The position numbers and the translations under genes are program-made. Shown here piece by piece: positions 56,053 to 64,000 of a stretch of DNA of 64,000 nt (the stretch's first letter is position 1; each line of letters starts with the position of its first letter). The DNA comes from Eurosta solidaginis (taxonomy: Eukaryota; Arthropoda; Insecta; Diptera; Tephritidae). The DNA lies in the NCBI RefSeq assembly GCF_040869045.1, contig NC_090320.1:142932941-142996940 (forward strand), written 5' to 3'. Below the pieces are notes generated by a model. The model was not told the DNA's origin, searched no databases, and worked only from the letters and a program-made list of their open reading frames with translations.

Positions 56053-58215
56053 ATGGCGAACACAGACCTGAACATGATATTGGCTGCAATATCGGCACAA
56101 ATGTCCGAAATGTCATCACAAATATCTACCAACATGTCATCACAATTAGAATCACAGGAGACACGTATAACATCCAAGATGGAAAATCAACTGGAAGAAC
56201 AGAAGACACATATTGCAGAAATGTCGTCAGAAATAACATCAAAGATTGAAGCACAAGAAACGCGTATTTCAGAAATCTCGGCACAAATTTCAGCGCAGAT
56301 ATCATCTCAGATCTCTACACAACTTGAAGAGCAGGAAGTCCGTATATCATCAAAGCTGGAAGCACAGGATACAAAAATCGCGCAATTTCAGGCAGAAGTC
56401 GATGATTTGAAGGGTCGTATGGAGCAGTTACAACTAAATCGCCCAGCTGTTTCAGCAAGTAATCCAAAGGTAAAAACACCATCCTTTGACGGTTCTGTTC
56501 CTTTCCAGGTCTTTAAGCTACAATTTGAGAAGACGTCGGCAGCTAACAACTGGAATGCGGAAGATAAAGTTGCTGCATTGTTCGTGGCATTGAAGGGACC
56601 AGCAGCGGAAATCCTGCAGACGATTCCCGAAGGAGAGCGGAACAATTATGAAGCATTGATGGCTGCTGTAGAACGACGTTATGGAAGCGAGCATAGAAAA
56701 CAGATATTCCAAATTGAGTTGCAAAACCGCTACCAAAAAGCAAATGAGACATTGCAGGAGTTTGCTTCAGATGTTGAAAGGTTGGCTCATCTCGCAAATG
56801 CGGACGCACCCGTGGAATACACCGAGAGGGTAAAAATCCAGAGTTTTATAAATGGCATACGAGATGTGGAAACGAAGCGGGCTACATATGCGAATCCCAA
56901 ACTAACATTTGCTGAAACGGTATCGCATGCTCTGATACAGGAAACAGCGTCGCTTCTGTGTAAGCCAGTTTTCAAAGCACGCCGTGTGGAAGTAGAAAGG
57001 CCAGAGTGGGTAGAAACAATTTTGGAAGCACTGAAGGGATCTCAACAGAAGAATGCCGGAGTTATTAAATGTTTCAAGTGCGGCAACCCAGGTCACATTG
57101 CACGTCATTGCGATCTTGGTCCTAATAGTTCCAACAATGTGGGTGGCCGTAAACGCAAAGCTGGAGGAGATGAGCAAAAGCGTGTCGAATGTAAAGAACG
57201 AAAACTTGCCCCGGCTATTGAATGCCCTATGATATCTGTGTTGCAAATTGGTAGAAAATCGAGCAGTCTTACCGTCGGAGGCAACGTCGATGGCGAGGAG
57301 CGTGTACTGACTGTAGATACGGGCGCATCTCATTCCTTGATTCGATCTGAATTAGTCAACAGGAGAGTTAAACCGTTACCTGGAGCAAGGTTGCGTACGG
57401 TCACAGGCGAGTATAACCAAGTCCAGGGAGAAGTGATATGTGAAGTACTGATTGGGAAGGTCATGGTTTTACACAAATTCGTTGTGGCGGAGATCGTTGA
57501 TGAAGTCATATTGGGAGTGGACTTCTTGGTTGACCATGACATCAAGATCGATATGCAGAAAAGGGTGATGCTTTATAAGAACCAGGATGTGCCAATTAAC
57601 TTCAGTTTGGAAAAAGGTTTCAGCAGTAATCGAGTACTGGTGGAGAAGAGTCGACAAAGGCCACGAAAGTCAAAGGTAAAGGTTGATGAAACGAATGGGC
57701 CAAACAAAGCGAAATCAAAAGTACCTGCGACAAAAACACCGGCATTGACAAACCCTAATGGACGCACTAAAACGACTGCAAGAATTTTGCAGGAAGCATG
57801 CAAGGGTGGTTTCAAGCCATCGCGCACTTCTGTTGGGAAACGGCGGAACGATACTGTCAAGCCAATCCGTCAAGCGCAAGCTCTGCGAAGTAGTTCATTG
57901 GTCAAACAACAGAGTGTGAGGAAACGACTAAGGATAATGAGTAGTAAGATCAAACGCAGGTACAATGAGAACAATAATTCGGAAGGGTTCTTGGAGGGAG
58001 ATTTGGTACTGTTAAACAACCCTCTCCGGCGGAAAGGTGTTCCAGCCAAAATTCGGTGCATTTGGGAAGGCCCGTACAAGGTTGTGAAGAAGATCAGTAA
58101 TTCCATCTACCGCATACAAACCATTGGGAAACCACGAAATAGAAAGGTGGTTCATTTGGAGATGCTAGCGGCGTTTAGATCGAGAGATTTGTCTGATCGG
58201 GACGATCAGACTTAG
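56053..58215 (+). CDS. gag-protease-integrase-tail fusion protein, 720 aa (LTR element 3)
   Basis: One uninterrupted frame. Residues 1-125 are coiled-coil-like repeats (ESQETRITSKMENQLEEQ type). Capsid is at about 140-310 (SFDGSVPFQVFKLQFEKT, WNAEDKVAALFVALKGPAAE). CCHC is at 340-353 (CFKCGNPGHIARHC). The aspartic protease has VDTGAS at 421-426 and ILGVDFL near 486-492. A basic linker covers about 510-610. Then the integrase C-terminal region follows (GFLEGDLVLLNNP, WEGPYKVVKKI with GPY near 673) and it ends DDQT. Compared with the 59540 element, everything from the post-protease region through the integrase core is lost. Particles and self-cleavage are plausible; reverse transcription is not, without help. 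Confidence 0.93.
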   Translation: MANTDLNMILAAISAQMSEMSSQISTNMSSQLESQETRITSKMENQLEEQKTHIAEMSSEITSKIEAQETRISEISAQISAQISSQISTQLEEQEVRISSKLEAQDTKIAQFQAEVDDLKGRMEQLQLNRPAVSASNPKVKTPSFDGSVPFQVFKLQFEKTSAANNWNAEDKVAALFVALKGPAAEILQTIPEGERNNYEALMAAVERRYGSEHRKQIFQIELQNRYQKANETLQEFASDVERLAHLANADAPVEYTERVKIQSFINGIRDVETKRATYANPKLTFAETVSHALIQETASLLCKPVFKARRVEVERPEWVETILEALKGSQQKNAGVIKCFKCGNPGHIARHCDLGPNSSNNVGGRKRKAGGDEQKRVECKERKLAPAIECPMISVLQIGRKSSSLTVGGNVDGEERVLTVDTGASHSLIRSELVNRRVKPLPGARLRTVTGEYNQVQGEVICEVLIGKVMVLHKFVVAEIVDEVILGVDFLVDHDIKIDMQKRVMLYKNQDVPINFSLEKGFSSNRVLVEKSRQRPRKSKVKVDETNGPNKAKSKVPATKTPALTNPNGRTKTTARILQEACKGGFKPSRTSVGKRRNDTVKPIRQAQALRSSSLVKQQSVRKRLRIMSSKIKRRYNENNNSEGFLEGDLVLLNNPLRRKGVPAKIRCIWEGPYKVVKKISNSIYRIQTIGKPRNRKVVHLEMLAAFRSRDLSDRDDQT

Positions 58216-58226
58216 GTGGAGGGCAG
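58215..58226 (+). promoter_or_regulatory. polypurine tract of element 3
   Basis: GTGGAGGGCAG immediately before the 3' LTR. It is identical to the tract before the LTR at 18918. Confidence 0.8.
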
Positions 58227-58820
58227 TGTAACGAATGTTAGCAGCACTAAGCGATGCTATCGTCTCTAAGCCGATGCTAACCAGTGACGTGAATGCACAT
58301 CAATAATTCATCATTATGTATCTACATAAACGAATAAATAATTGCGTCTACACATATGTACGTATACGAACATCTGAGCTGCAATGCACAAATACATGCA
58401 TATATCTTATCTGAGTTGTCACAAGAGAGAGCAATAATTTGTGCACGTAGTTGTGGCTGGCGATTTTGTAGCCGAAACAACTAGTAACTTCTGGAAATCG
58501 AAGAGCCTAGAAGTATGCAGCGTAAACTATAAAAGCAGTGCAGGCGAGTAAGAAGTAATTCAGTTTGATTTGAATTGTCAAGCAGTTACGAGTAAGACGA
58601 TATCTAGCGAGCAATAGCACTATTATTTTGAAAGTCAGTTTCCTTTAAGCTATCAGTTTGGTTATTAAGCTATTCGTTGCACAGTTTGAGTGTTATTGTG
58701 AAGTATTTTAATAAAGGCCATTTTTCCATTATTCAATATTGGAGTTATTTATTCAACAGTTTAGTGATTCGAACTTAGCAGAGAATTGCAAATAAGAAGA
58801 TTTGCAGCAAATTCGTTACA
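58227..58820 (+). repeat. 3' LTR of element 3
   Basis: Same length and nearly the same sequence as 55198-55791. It is followed by the ATAT duplication and the rest of the interrupted endonuclease gene. Confidence 0.95.
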
Positions 58821-59325
58821 ATATGTTAAAAGTTGTTTGTCCTGTAAATTATGTTGTAGTTCTTGTACCGGTAATTCTGTAGAATTTGTGTTCGTTGATG
58901 TTTTTTTAAGCAAATGGTGATAAGCTCCTTGTCGGCTGTGCATATAGACCCAATCGTCAAACAAATTTTGCTGGCTTTACTGATTTTCTGCAACCTTTAC
59001 TCTGAAATTACGAAAATATAGTCTTAGAGTAAGTGTGGAATCTCTGGGACTCTTCCCTGCTAACATTTCAGTACCAACTCATTTTACTAACACCAGTTCC
59101 TCGCTGCTATCTTCTTTGTAAACGACTCAGAGAAAGTACTTACGACCAGGTGTCTGCTCCCATTTTTTATAAACACGACCTCCTATTCATTACATACACA
59201 TTTCAAACGTTGTGTACACCCAGTTCGTTTACATACCGTCTTTCAAACAACCTCACTATATTGAATCATTTTGTTGTTGTTTTTTCGGCGCTCATTTTTG
59301 ATTATTTCGACGATAACTTCACTTA
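58821..59325 (+). pseudogene. CR1/Jockey-type APE endonuclease, 3' half and linker
   Basis: Continues the frame interrupted at 55197 (VEFVFVDVF; then after a shift NGDKLLVGCAYRPNRQTNFA and GFTDFLQPLL). From 59040 LGLFPANISVPTHFTNTSSS and a serine/phenylalanine-rich region lead towards where RT should begin, but no RT is found before 59540. YRPN is the expected catalytic-core motif. Stops and frameshifts show this was a pseudogene. Confidence 0.82.
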
Positions 59326-59329
59326 AAAA

Positions 59330-59539
59330 CTTTTCACACTTTTTTTTTGTTTCTTATCGATTGCAATAACAATATCGCACCCATTCTTCCTTTTTTCACA
59401 ATACACTCATTAACTGTGGAGGTGGCGAGTGGTCACTTTTTTTGTTGTCGTTGCTGTGACAAAAGTTTGAGAATAAACAAAATAAATCGATAGAAGACGT
59501 TGAAATTTAATAGTTTTTATTCACTGCTGGGCCACGTAT
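59330..59539. other. no gene; flank of LTR element 4
   Basis: T-rich anonymous sequence between the endonuclease remnant and the next LTR. Confidence 0.5.
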
Positions 59540-60165
59540 TGTAACGAATGTTAGCAGCACTGAGCGATGCTATCGTCTCTAAGCCGATGCTAAGAAGTGA
59601 CGTGAATTCACATCCATAGATCAATCACTATGTATCTACATAAGCGAAACAATAATTGCGTCTACACATATGTACCATGTACGTATACGAGCAGCGAAGA
59701 GTCAATGCACAAACACATGCATATATCTAAGATACTCCTGAAAGTATGCAAAGAGAAAAACTATAAAATTGTCCAATTGTAGTTACAGCTGAGAAGTTTG
59801 AGATCTGCTGGACTAGTAGATTCTGGAAGCGCATAGAAGATGCGAACGTTGAAATCCAAGAGTATAAAAGGCGGCAATTGTAGAGGCGCTGGAATTCAGT
59901 TCGATTGCAGTTGTCAAGCAGTTTCAACTAAGACGCTATCTAGCGAGTAAGAGCAGTATTATTTTGAATAGTAGAGTTCATTTGAGCTATCAATCAGTTT
60001 GGTTATTAAGCAAGCTATTCGTTGCACAGTTTGAGTGTTATTGTGAAGTACTTTAATAAAGGCCATTTTGCATTATTACAAATTGGAGTTATTTATTCAA
60101 CAGTTTAGTGATTCGAACTAAGCAGAGGATTGCAAATGAGAGGATTTGCAAGTAAATTCGTTACA
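59540..60165 (+). repeat. 5' LTR of element 4
   Basis: 626 bp, TGTAACGAATGTTAGCAGCA to AAATTCGTTACA. It is related to but clearly diverged from the 594-bp LTRs of element 3. GTATAAAAGGCGG near 59870 is TATA-like and AATAAAGGCC near 60055 is a polyadenylation-type signal. Confidence 0.93.
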
Positions 60166-60167
60166 AT

Positions 60168-60179
60168 TGGTGTCAGAAG
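60168..60179 (+). promoter_or_regulatory. primer binding site, tRNA-Leu (element 4)
   Basis: TGGTGTCAGAAG, placed as in element 3, 2 bp after the LTR. Confidence 0.8.
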
Positions 60180-60216
60180 AGGAATTGTTGAATAAATTCC
60201 AGAGGACAACATCGAC

Positions 60217-61272
60217 ATGGCAAAGTTCAGTGAATTGAAGATCCAGCAACTGAAGAAGGAGTTGGAGAGCCGTGAATTGAATACAAGCGGCGTTAAACTC
60301 GAACTTCAGGCACGGCTAAGAGAGGCAATGGAAGCAGAAGGAATTGATGTGGATGAGTATGTCTTTTATCCTGATGGAGACGAGACAACAACAAAAATTG
60401 AAGTGAAAAACGAAACATCGCAGACAGTTACGAGCACAGACTTGAGCATGATTTTGGCTGCAATATCTGCACAAACATCGACAGTAAAAGAAATGTCGTC
60501 ATAAATGTCATCTCAACTGAAATCACAGGAGACACGCATAACATCCAAGATGGCATCTCAACTGGAATCGCAGGAGACACGCATAACATCGAAGATTGAA
60601 GCACAAGAAACGCGTATTTCAGAAATGTCGACACAGATTACAGCAAACATGGAAGCACAACTGAAAGAACAAGAGGCACGCATAACAGTACAACTCGAAG
60701 CGCAAGAGGCGCGTATTTCATCAAAACTCGAAGCGCGCATGGACGAGAAAATAACGCAGTTTGAAGAAAAATTCGAGGCAGAGGTGGGTGCGTTGAGAGG
60801 TCGTATACAGGAATTGCAACTTAATCGGCCGGCTGCTTCAGCGAGTAATAGGAAGGTAAAAACTCCATCTTTTGACGGTTCTGTTCCTTTCCAGGTCTTC
60901 AAGCTACAGTTTGAGTAGACCGCAGCAGTGACCAACTGGAATGCGGAAGATAAAGTTGCTGCACTGTTCGTGGCATTGAAGGGGCCAGCAACAGAAATCC
61001 TACAGACGATTCCCGAAGGAGAGCGGAACAATTATGAAGCATTGATGGCTGCTGTAGAACGACGTTATGGAAGCGAGCATAGAAAACAGATATTCCAAAT
61101 TGAGTTGCAAAACCGCTACCAAAAGCAAATGAGACATTTCAGGAGTTTGCTTCAGATATTGAAAGATTGGCTCATCTTGCAAATGCGGACGCACCCGTGG
61201 AATACACTGAAAGGGTAAAAATCCAGAGCTTCATAAATGGCATACGAGATGTGGAAACGAAGCGAATCCAAA
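60217..61272 (+). pseudogene. gag of LTR element 4, 5' part with SAP domain
   Basis: MAKFSELKIQQLKKELESRE opens a SAP module that here continues in frame into the coiled-coil repeats until TAA at 60502. The frame resumes at 60505 with QLESQETRITSKIEAQETRI-type units to TAG at 60916, then capsid (WNAEDKVAALFVALKGPATE). A missing base near 61120 shifts the end. A 13-bp deletion lies at the insertion point of the RTE-like fragment. Confidence 0.85.
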
Positions 61273-61684
61273 ACTTACTTACTTACTTACTTAATTGGCG
61301 CTTAACCGTCTAAACGGTTATGGCCGTCCAACAAGGCGCGCCAGTCGCTCCTTCGCTCCGCCAACCGGCGCCAATTGGTCACACCAAGGGAGTTTAAATC
61401 GTTTTCCACCTGGTCCTTCCAACGGAGTGGGGGCCGCCCTCTACCTCTGCTTCCATAGGCGGGTTCCGATAGAAACACTTTCCTGGCCGGAGCATCATCT
61501 TTCATTCGCATAACATGGCCTAGCCAGCGCAGCCGCTGCGTTTTAATTCGCTGGACTATGTTGATGTCTGCGTATAGCTCGTACAGCTCATCATTAAATC
61601 TTCTTCGGTACTCGCCATCGCCAACGCGTAGAGGTCCATAAATCTTTCGAAGAACTTTTCACTCGAACACTAACTAACTAAATA
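61273..61684 (-). mobile_element. 5'-truncated RTE-like non-LTR insertion in gag
   Basis: The minus strand encodes KIYGPLRVGDGEYRRR, TQRLRWLGHVMRMKDDAPAR and LRWKDQVENDLNSLGVTNWR, the tail after RT. After a stop comes ACGGTTAAGCGCCAATTAAG and a (TAAG)n tail, seen as ACTTACTTACTTACTTA at 61273-61290. The 69-aa frame at 61511-61302 is intact. The insertion interrupts element 4 gag, so it is younger than that element. Target bases were lost on the right (gag resumes near 61686). Confidence 0.85.
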
Positions 61685-61685
61685 A

Positions 61686-61967
61686 ACGGTATCGCATGCA
61701 CTGACTCAGGAAACAGCCTCACTTTTGAGTAAGCCAGCCTACAAAGCCCATCGTGTGGAAGTGGAAAGGGTAGACGCGATTTTGGAAGCATTGAAGGGTA
61801 CGCAGCAGAAGAATAATGATGCAGTCAAATGCTTTAAGTGTGGAAAGCCAGGGCATATTGCGCGTTATTGCAACACCAACCCTAACAGTTCCAACAATGT
61901 GGGTGGTCGTAAACGCAGAGCAGAAGGAGATGAGCAAATCTCCAAGACAAATCAATCGTTAAACTAA
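61686..61967 (+). pseudogene. gag of LTR element 4, 3' part with CCHC knuckle
   Basis: Resumes ACGGTATCGCATGCACTGAC (VSHALTQETA). It continues with KPAYKAHRVEVERVDAILEA and the knuckle CFKCGKPGHIARYC (about 61830-61870), and ends at TAA 61967. Confidence 0.85.
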
Positions 61968-62039
61968 AGCGAGTCAGCAGCAAGGGGCGACAGCTGACTC
62001 CCTCAATTGAATGCCCCATAATCTCTATCTCACAAATTG

Positions 62040-62650
62040 GAAGAAGGTCGAGCAATCTTACTGTCGGAGGACATGTGGATGGAAAGGGATGTTTACTGAC
62101 TGTAGATACGGGTGCATCTCATTCCATCATTCGAGCAGATTTAGTCAACAAGAAGATAAGACCATTGCATGGAGCAATATTGCGTACAGCCACTGGAGAA
62201 GACAGCACGGTTCTAGGAGAAGTATCATGTGAAGTCGCAATTGGGAACGTCACGGTAGTACACAATTTTATAGTGGCAGAAATTGTTGATGAAATCATAA
62301 TTGGAGTGGACTTCTTAATCGACCAGGGCACCAAGATCGACATGCAAAGCAAGACGATGCGATATAAAAACATGGATGTACCACTTAATTTCGGCTACGA
62401 GAGAGGCTACAGCAGTAAACGAGTGCTGGTGGAAGAGAGTCAGCAAATACCACCAAAATCCGAAGCAGTCATCTGGGCAAAGGTTGATGGAGATTGTGGG
62501 ACAATTAAATTGTGGGTTGTCGAAGCAGCACAGAAATCAGCACTAAACATACTTGTAGGAAAAACCCTGGCTATGACAAAACAAGATGAACGTATTCCGG
62601 TAAGAGTACTCAATGAGTTCAAGTCACCACTCAAACTGACTAAATGAGCT
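62040..62650 (+). pseudogene. protease region of LTR element 4
   Basis: The frame 62075-62647 (190 aa) contains LLTVDTGASHSIIR (catalytic DTG), LGEVSCEVAIGNVTVVHNFI and IIIGVDFLIDQG, a complete retropepsin core. It then continues VRVLNEFKSPLKLTK before TGA. Relative to element 3 this is the stretch where that element's basic linker begins. Confidence 0.88.
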
Positions 62651-62653
62651 ATT

Positions 62654-64000
62654 TTGGGAAGATGCCAAGAGGCTGAAGTAGTTATTAACTGTGAACAGCT
62701 CCAGGAACACGTTTCAGCTAGTAATACTGATCTTTCAAATGACATCACGGCATGGACGCAGGGGCTAGAGGAAGCATATCAGAGTAAGGCAAAACAGCTG
62801 CTCCTAAAGTACGCGAACATATTTGACCAGGATGGTTCTAAACCAGGCCGCACCAACGTTGTGAAACATAAAATTGACACTGGAGATGCGAGGCCGATCC
62901 GTCAAGCTCCACGTAGTGTTCCACTGGCGAAGCGGGAAGTTGTGAGTCAAATCATTCAAGAAATGAGCGACAGCGGCGTCATCGAACCATCAGCTAGTCC
63001 ATGGAGCTCACCGGTAGTACTTGTAAAGAAGAAGGATGAAAAATGAGGTTTTGCGTGGACTACCGGAAGTTGAATGACGTAACGAAAAAGGATAGCTACC
63101 CATTGTCAAGAATTGACGACACTCTGGACTCGCTATCTGGTACGAAATGGTTTTCCACGCTGGACTTGAAAAGCGGCTACTGGCAAGTGGAGGTGAAGGA
63201 GGAAGATAAAGAGAAAACAGCCTTCAGTGTCGGTGATGGTCTTTGGCAATTTACAGTGATGCCTTTTGGACTTTGTAATGCACCAGCTACTTTTGAGAGA
63301 CTCATGGACCAGGTACTGAAAGGACTACATTGGAAAACATGCTTGGTGTACCTGGACGACATCATCGTATTGGGCAAGAATTTTGATGAACATCTTAGGA
63401 ACTTGGAGGAAGTTTTCCAAAGAATAGCTGGCGCTGGTCTGAAGTTAAGTCCCAAAAAGTGTGCGCTGTTTAAAAAGGAAGTAAATTATTTGGGTCACAA
63501 GGTAACGACAGAAGGCATCTGCACTGCGAACGAAAAGATAGAGGCTGTAAAGGATTGGCCAAGACCACAGAACCTACATGAATTAAGAAGTTTCCTTGGG
63601 CTGTGCACATATTACCGCCGATTTGTACCAAATTTTTCCAGCGTAGCCCATAGCCTCCATGAGCTTACAAGAAAAAATAAAGCTTTTGAATGGAAGAAGG
63701 AGCAAGAAGTGGCTTTCCAAACATTGAAGGAGCGTTTGTGCACTGCCCCAATGTTAGCATATCCGATTCCAGGAGCAACATTTATTCTAGATACAGATGC
63801 GAGTGGATATGCTATAGGAGGTGTTTTATCACAACTGGTCGATGGACAGGAGAAGGTAGTTGCATATTACAGCCGTTCGATTGGAAAACCAGAGAAGAAC
63901 TACTGCGTTACGCGGAGAGAGCTGTTGGCATTGGTAGAGTGCATTAAACAGTTTCACAAATACCCCTACGGCCAGCGATTCCGTGTCAGGACAGATCACG
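62654..64000 (+). pseudogene. reverse transcriptase and RNase H start of LTR element 4 (truncated by window)
   Basis: 62654-63046 gives the RT N-terminal region (HKIDTGDARPIRQAPRSVPL, ASPWSSPVVLVKKK). A 1-bp deletion shifts the frame at about 63035. From 63043 the frame reads VDYRKLND, STLDLKSGYWQ, YLDDIIVLG and YLGHKV, then RNase H LDTDASGYAIGGVLSQ and RTDH at the edge. RT and RNase H catalytic residues seen are all present, unlike in element 2. Confidence 0.92.

Larger units (their letters stand above)
55198..58820 (+). mobile_element. LTR element 3: young non-autonomous gag-protease retrotransposon
   Basis: Two 594-bp LTRs differ at very few positions (for example G/T near 55350 versus 58379). 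The 4-bp duplication ATAT flanks it (55194-55197 and 58821-58824). The primer site and polypurine tract are intact. The internal 2.4 kb has a short SAP frame and a 720-codon frame of gag, protease and integrase tail. RT, RNase H and the integrase core are missing, so movement would need enzymes from relatives such as those at 14288 and 59540. Confidence 0.93.
59540..64000 (+). mobile_element. LTR element 4 (tRNA-Leu family), runs off the window
   Basis: 5' LTR (59540-60165), primer site, SAP-gag, zinc knuckle, protease, RT and the start of RNase H. The element continues past 64000. Gag has stops at 60502 and 60916, a frameshift near 61120 and an RTE-like insertion at 61273-61684. A 1-bp deletion near 63035 shifts the start of RT. 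From 63043 to the window end the frame appears open. It is the most complete relative of element 3 in the window. Confidence 0.92.

Overview
This window is eukaryotic, from an insect, most likely a true fruit fly (Tephritidae). I infer that from the errantivirus env, the dipteran-type TfIIB, tRNA-Leu- and tRNA-Pro-primed Ty3-type retrotransposons, and a 130-bp tandem repeat family I associate with tephritid genomes. Almost everything here is repetitive. The one host gene I can support is TfIIB (transcription initiation factor IIB) on the + strand. Two intact internal exons at 36736-36970 and 42683-42804 join in phase across a 5.7-kb intron packed with repeats. I recognised neither its first exons upstream nor its last exon downstream.

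Layout. 1-8265: GC-rich tandem repeat, a 225-bp MITE, a decayed HARBI1-type transposase, a non-LTR tail fragment, a palindromic element, then long pyrimidine- and T-rich DNA. 8266-13915: a complete but decayed Ty3-type LTR retrotransposon (289-bp LTRs, gag, protease, RT, RNase H, integrase) with a small MITE in its leader. 13927-20055: a truncated palindromic element fused to a 5'-truncated retrotransposon of a second family, whose 3' LTR carries another MITE. 20056-23712: minus-strand errantivirus fragment (integrase tail, env, LTR). 23844-24385: Jockey-type non-LTR 3' end with 16-bp target duplications. 25022-26740: minus-strand remains of a multi-exon transposase-like gene. 27118-30755: second copy of the GC-rich repeat, an LTR-like AT-rich block and a 234-bp tandem repeat. 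30759-32657: hAT element containing pogo/Tigger-like sequence. 33040-36735: SINEs, satellite-like repeats and a minus-strand endonuclease fragment. 36736-42804: TfIIB exons with a composite inverted-repeat element in the intron. 45158-52334: more than 6 kb of 130-bp satellite in both orientations, partly inside a large foldback element. 52538-54700: a Harbinger-like TIR element, a Penelope-like GIY-YIG fragment and another endonuclease fragment. 54992-59325: a CR1/Jockey-type endonuclease gene split by a young LTR element. 59540-64000: a third copy of that LTR family running off the window.

The best candidate for something new is the LTR element at 55198-58820. Its two 594-bp LTRs are almost identical and its 4-bp target duplication is intact. 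It keeps one long open frame joining gag and protease directly to the C-terminal tail of integrase, with RT, RNase H and the integrase core gone. It looks like a gag-protease non-autonomous element. Full-length relatives at 14288 and 59540, both decayed as read, supply the comparison. Other strong observations are the C4A4-rich inverted-repeat complex inside the TfIIB intron, the satellite with a 390-bp higher-order repeat and an orientation switch, and the unclassified transposase-like gene at 25-26.7 kb.
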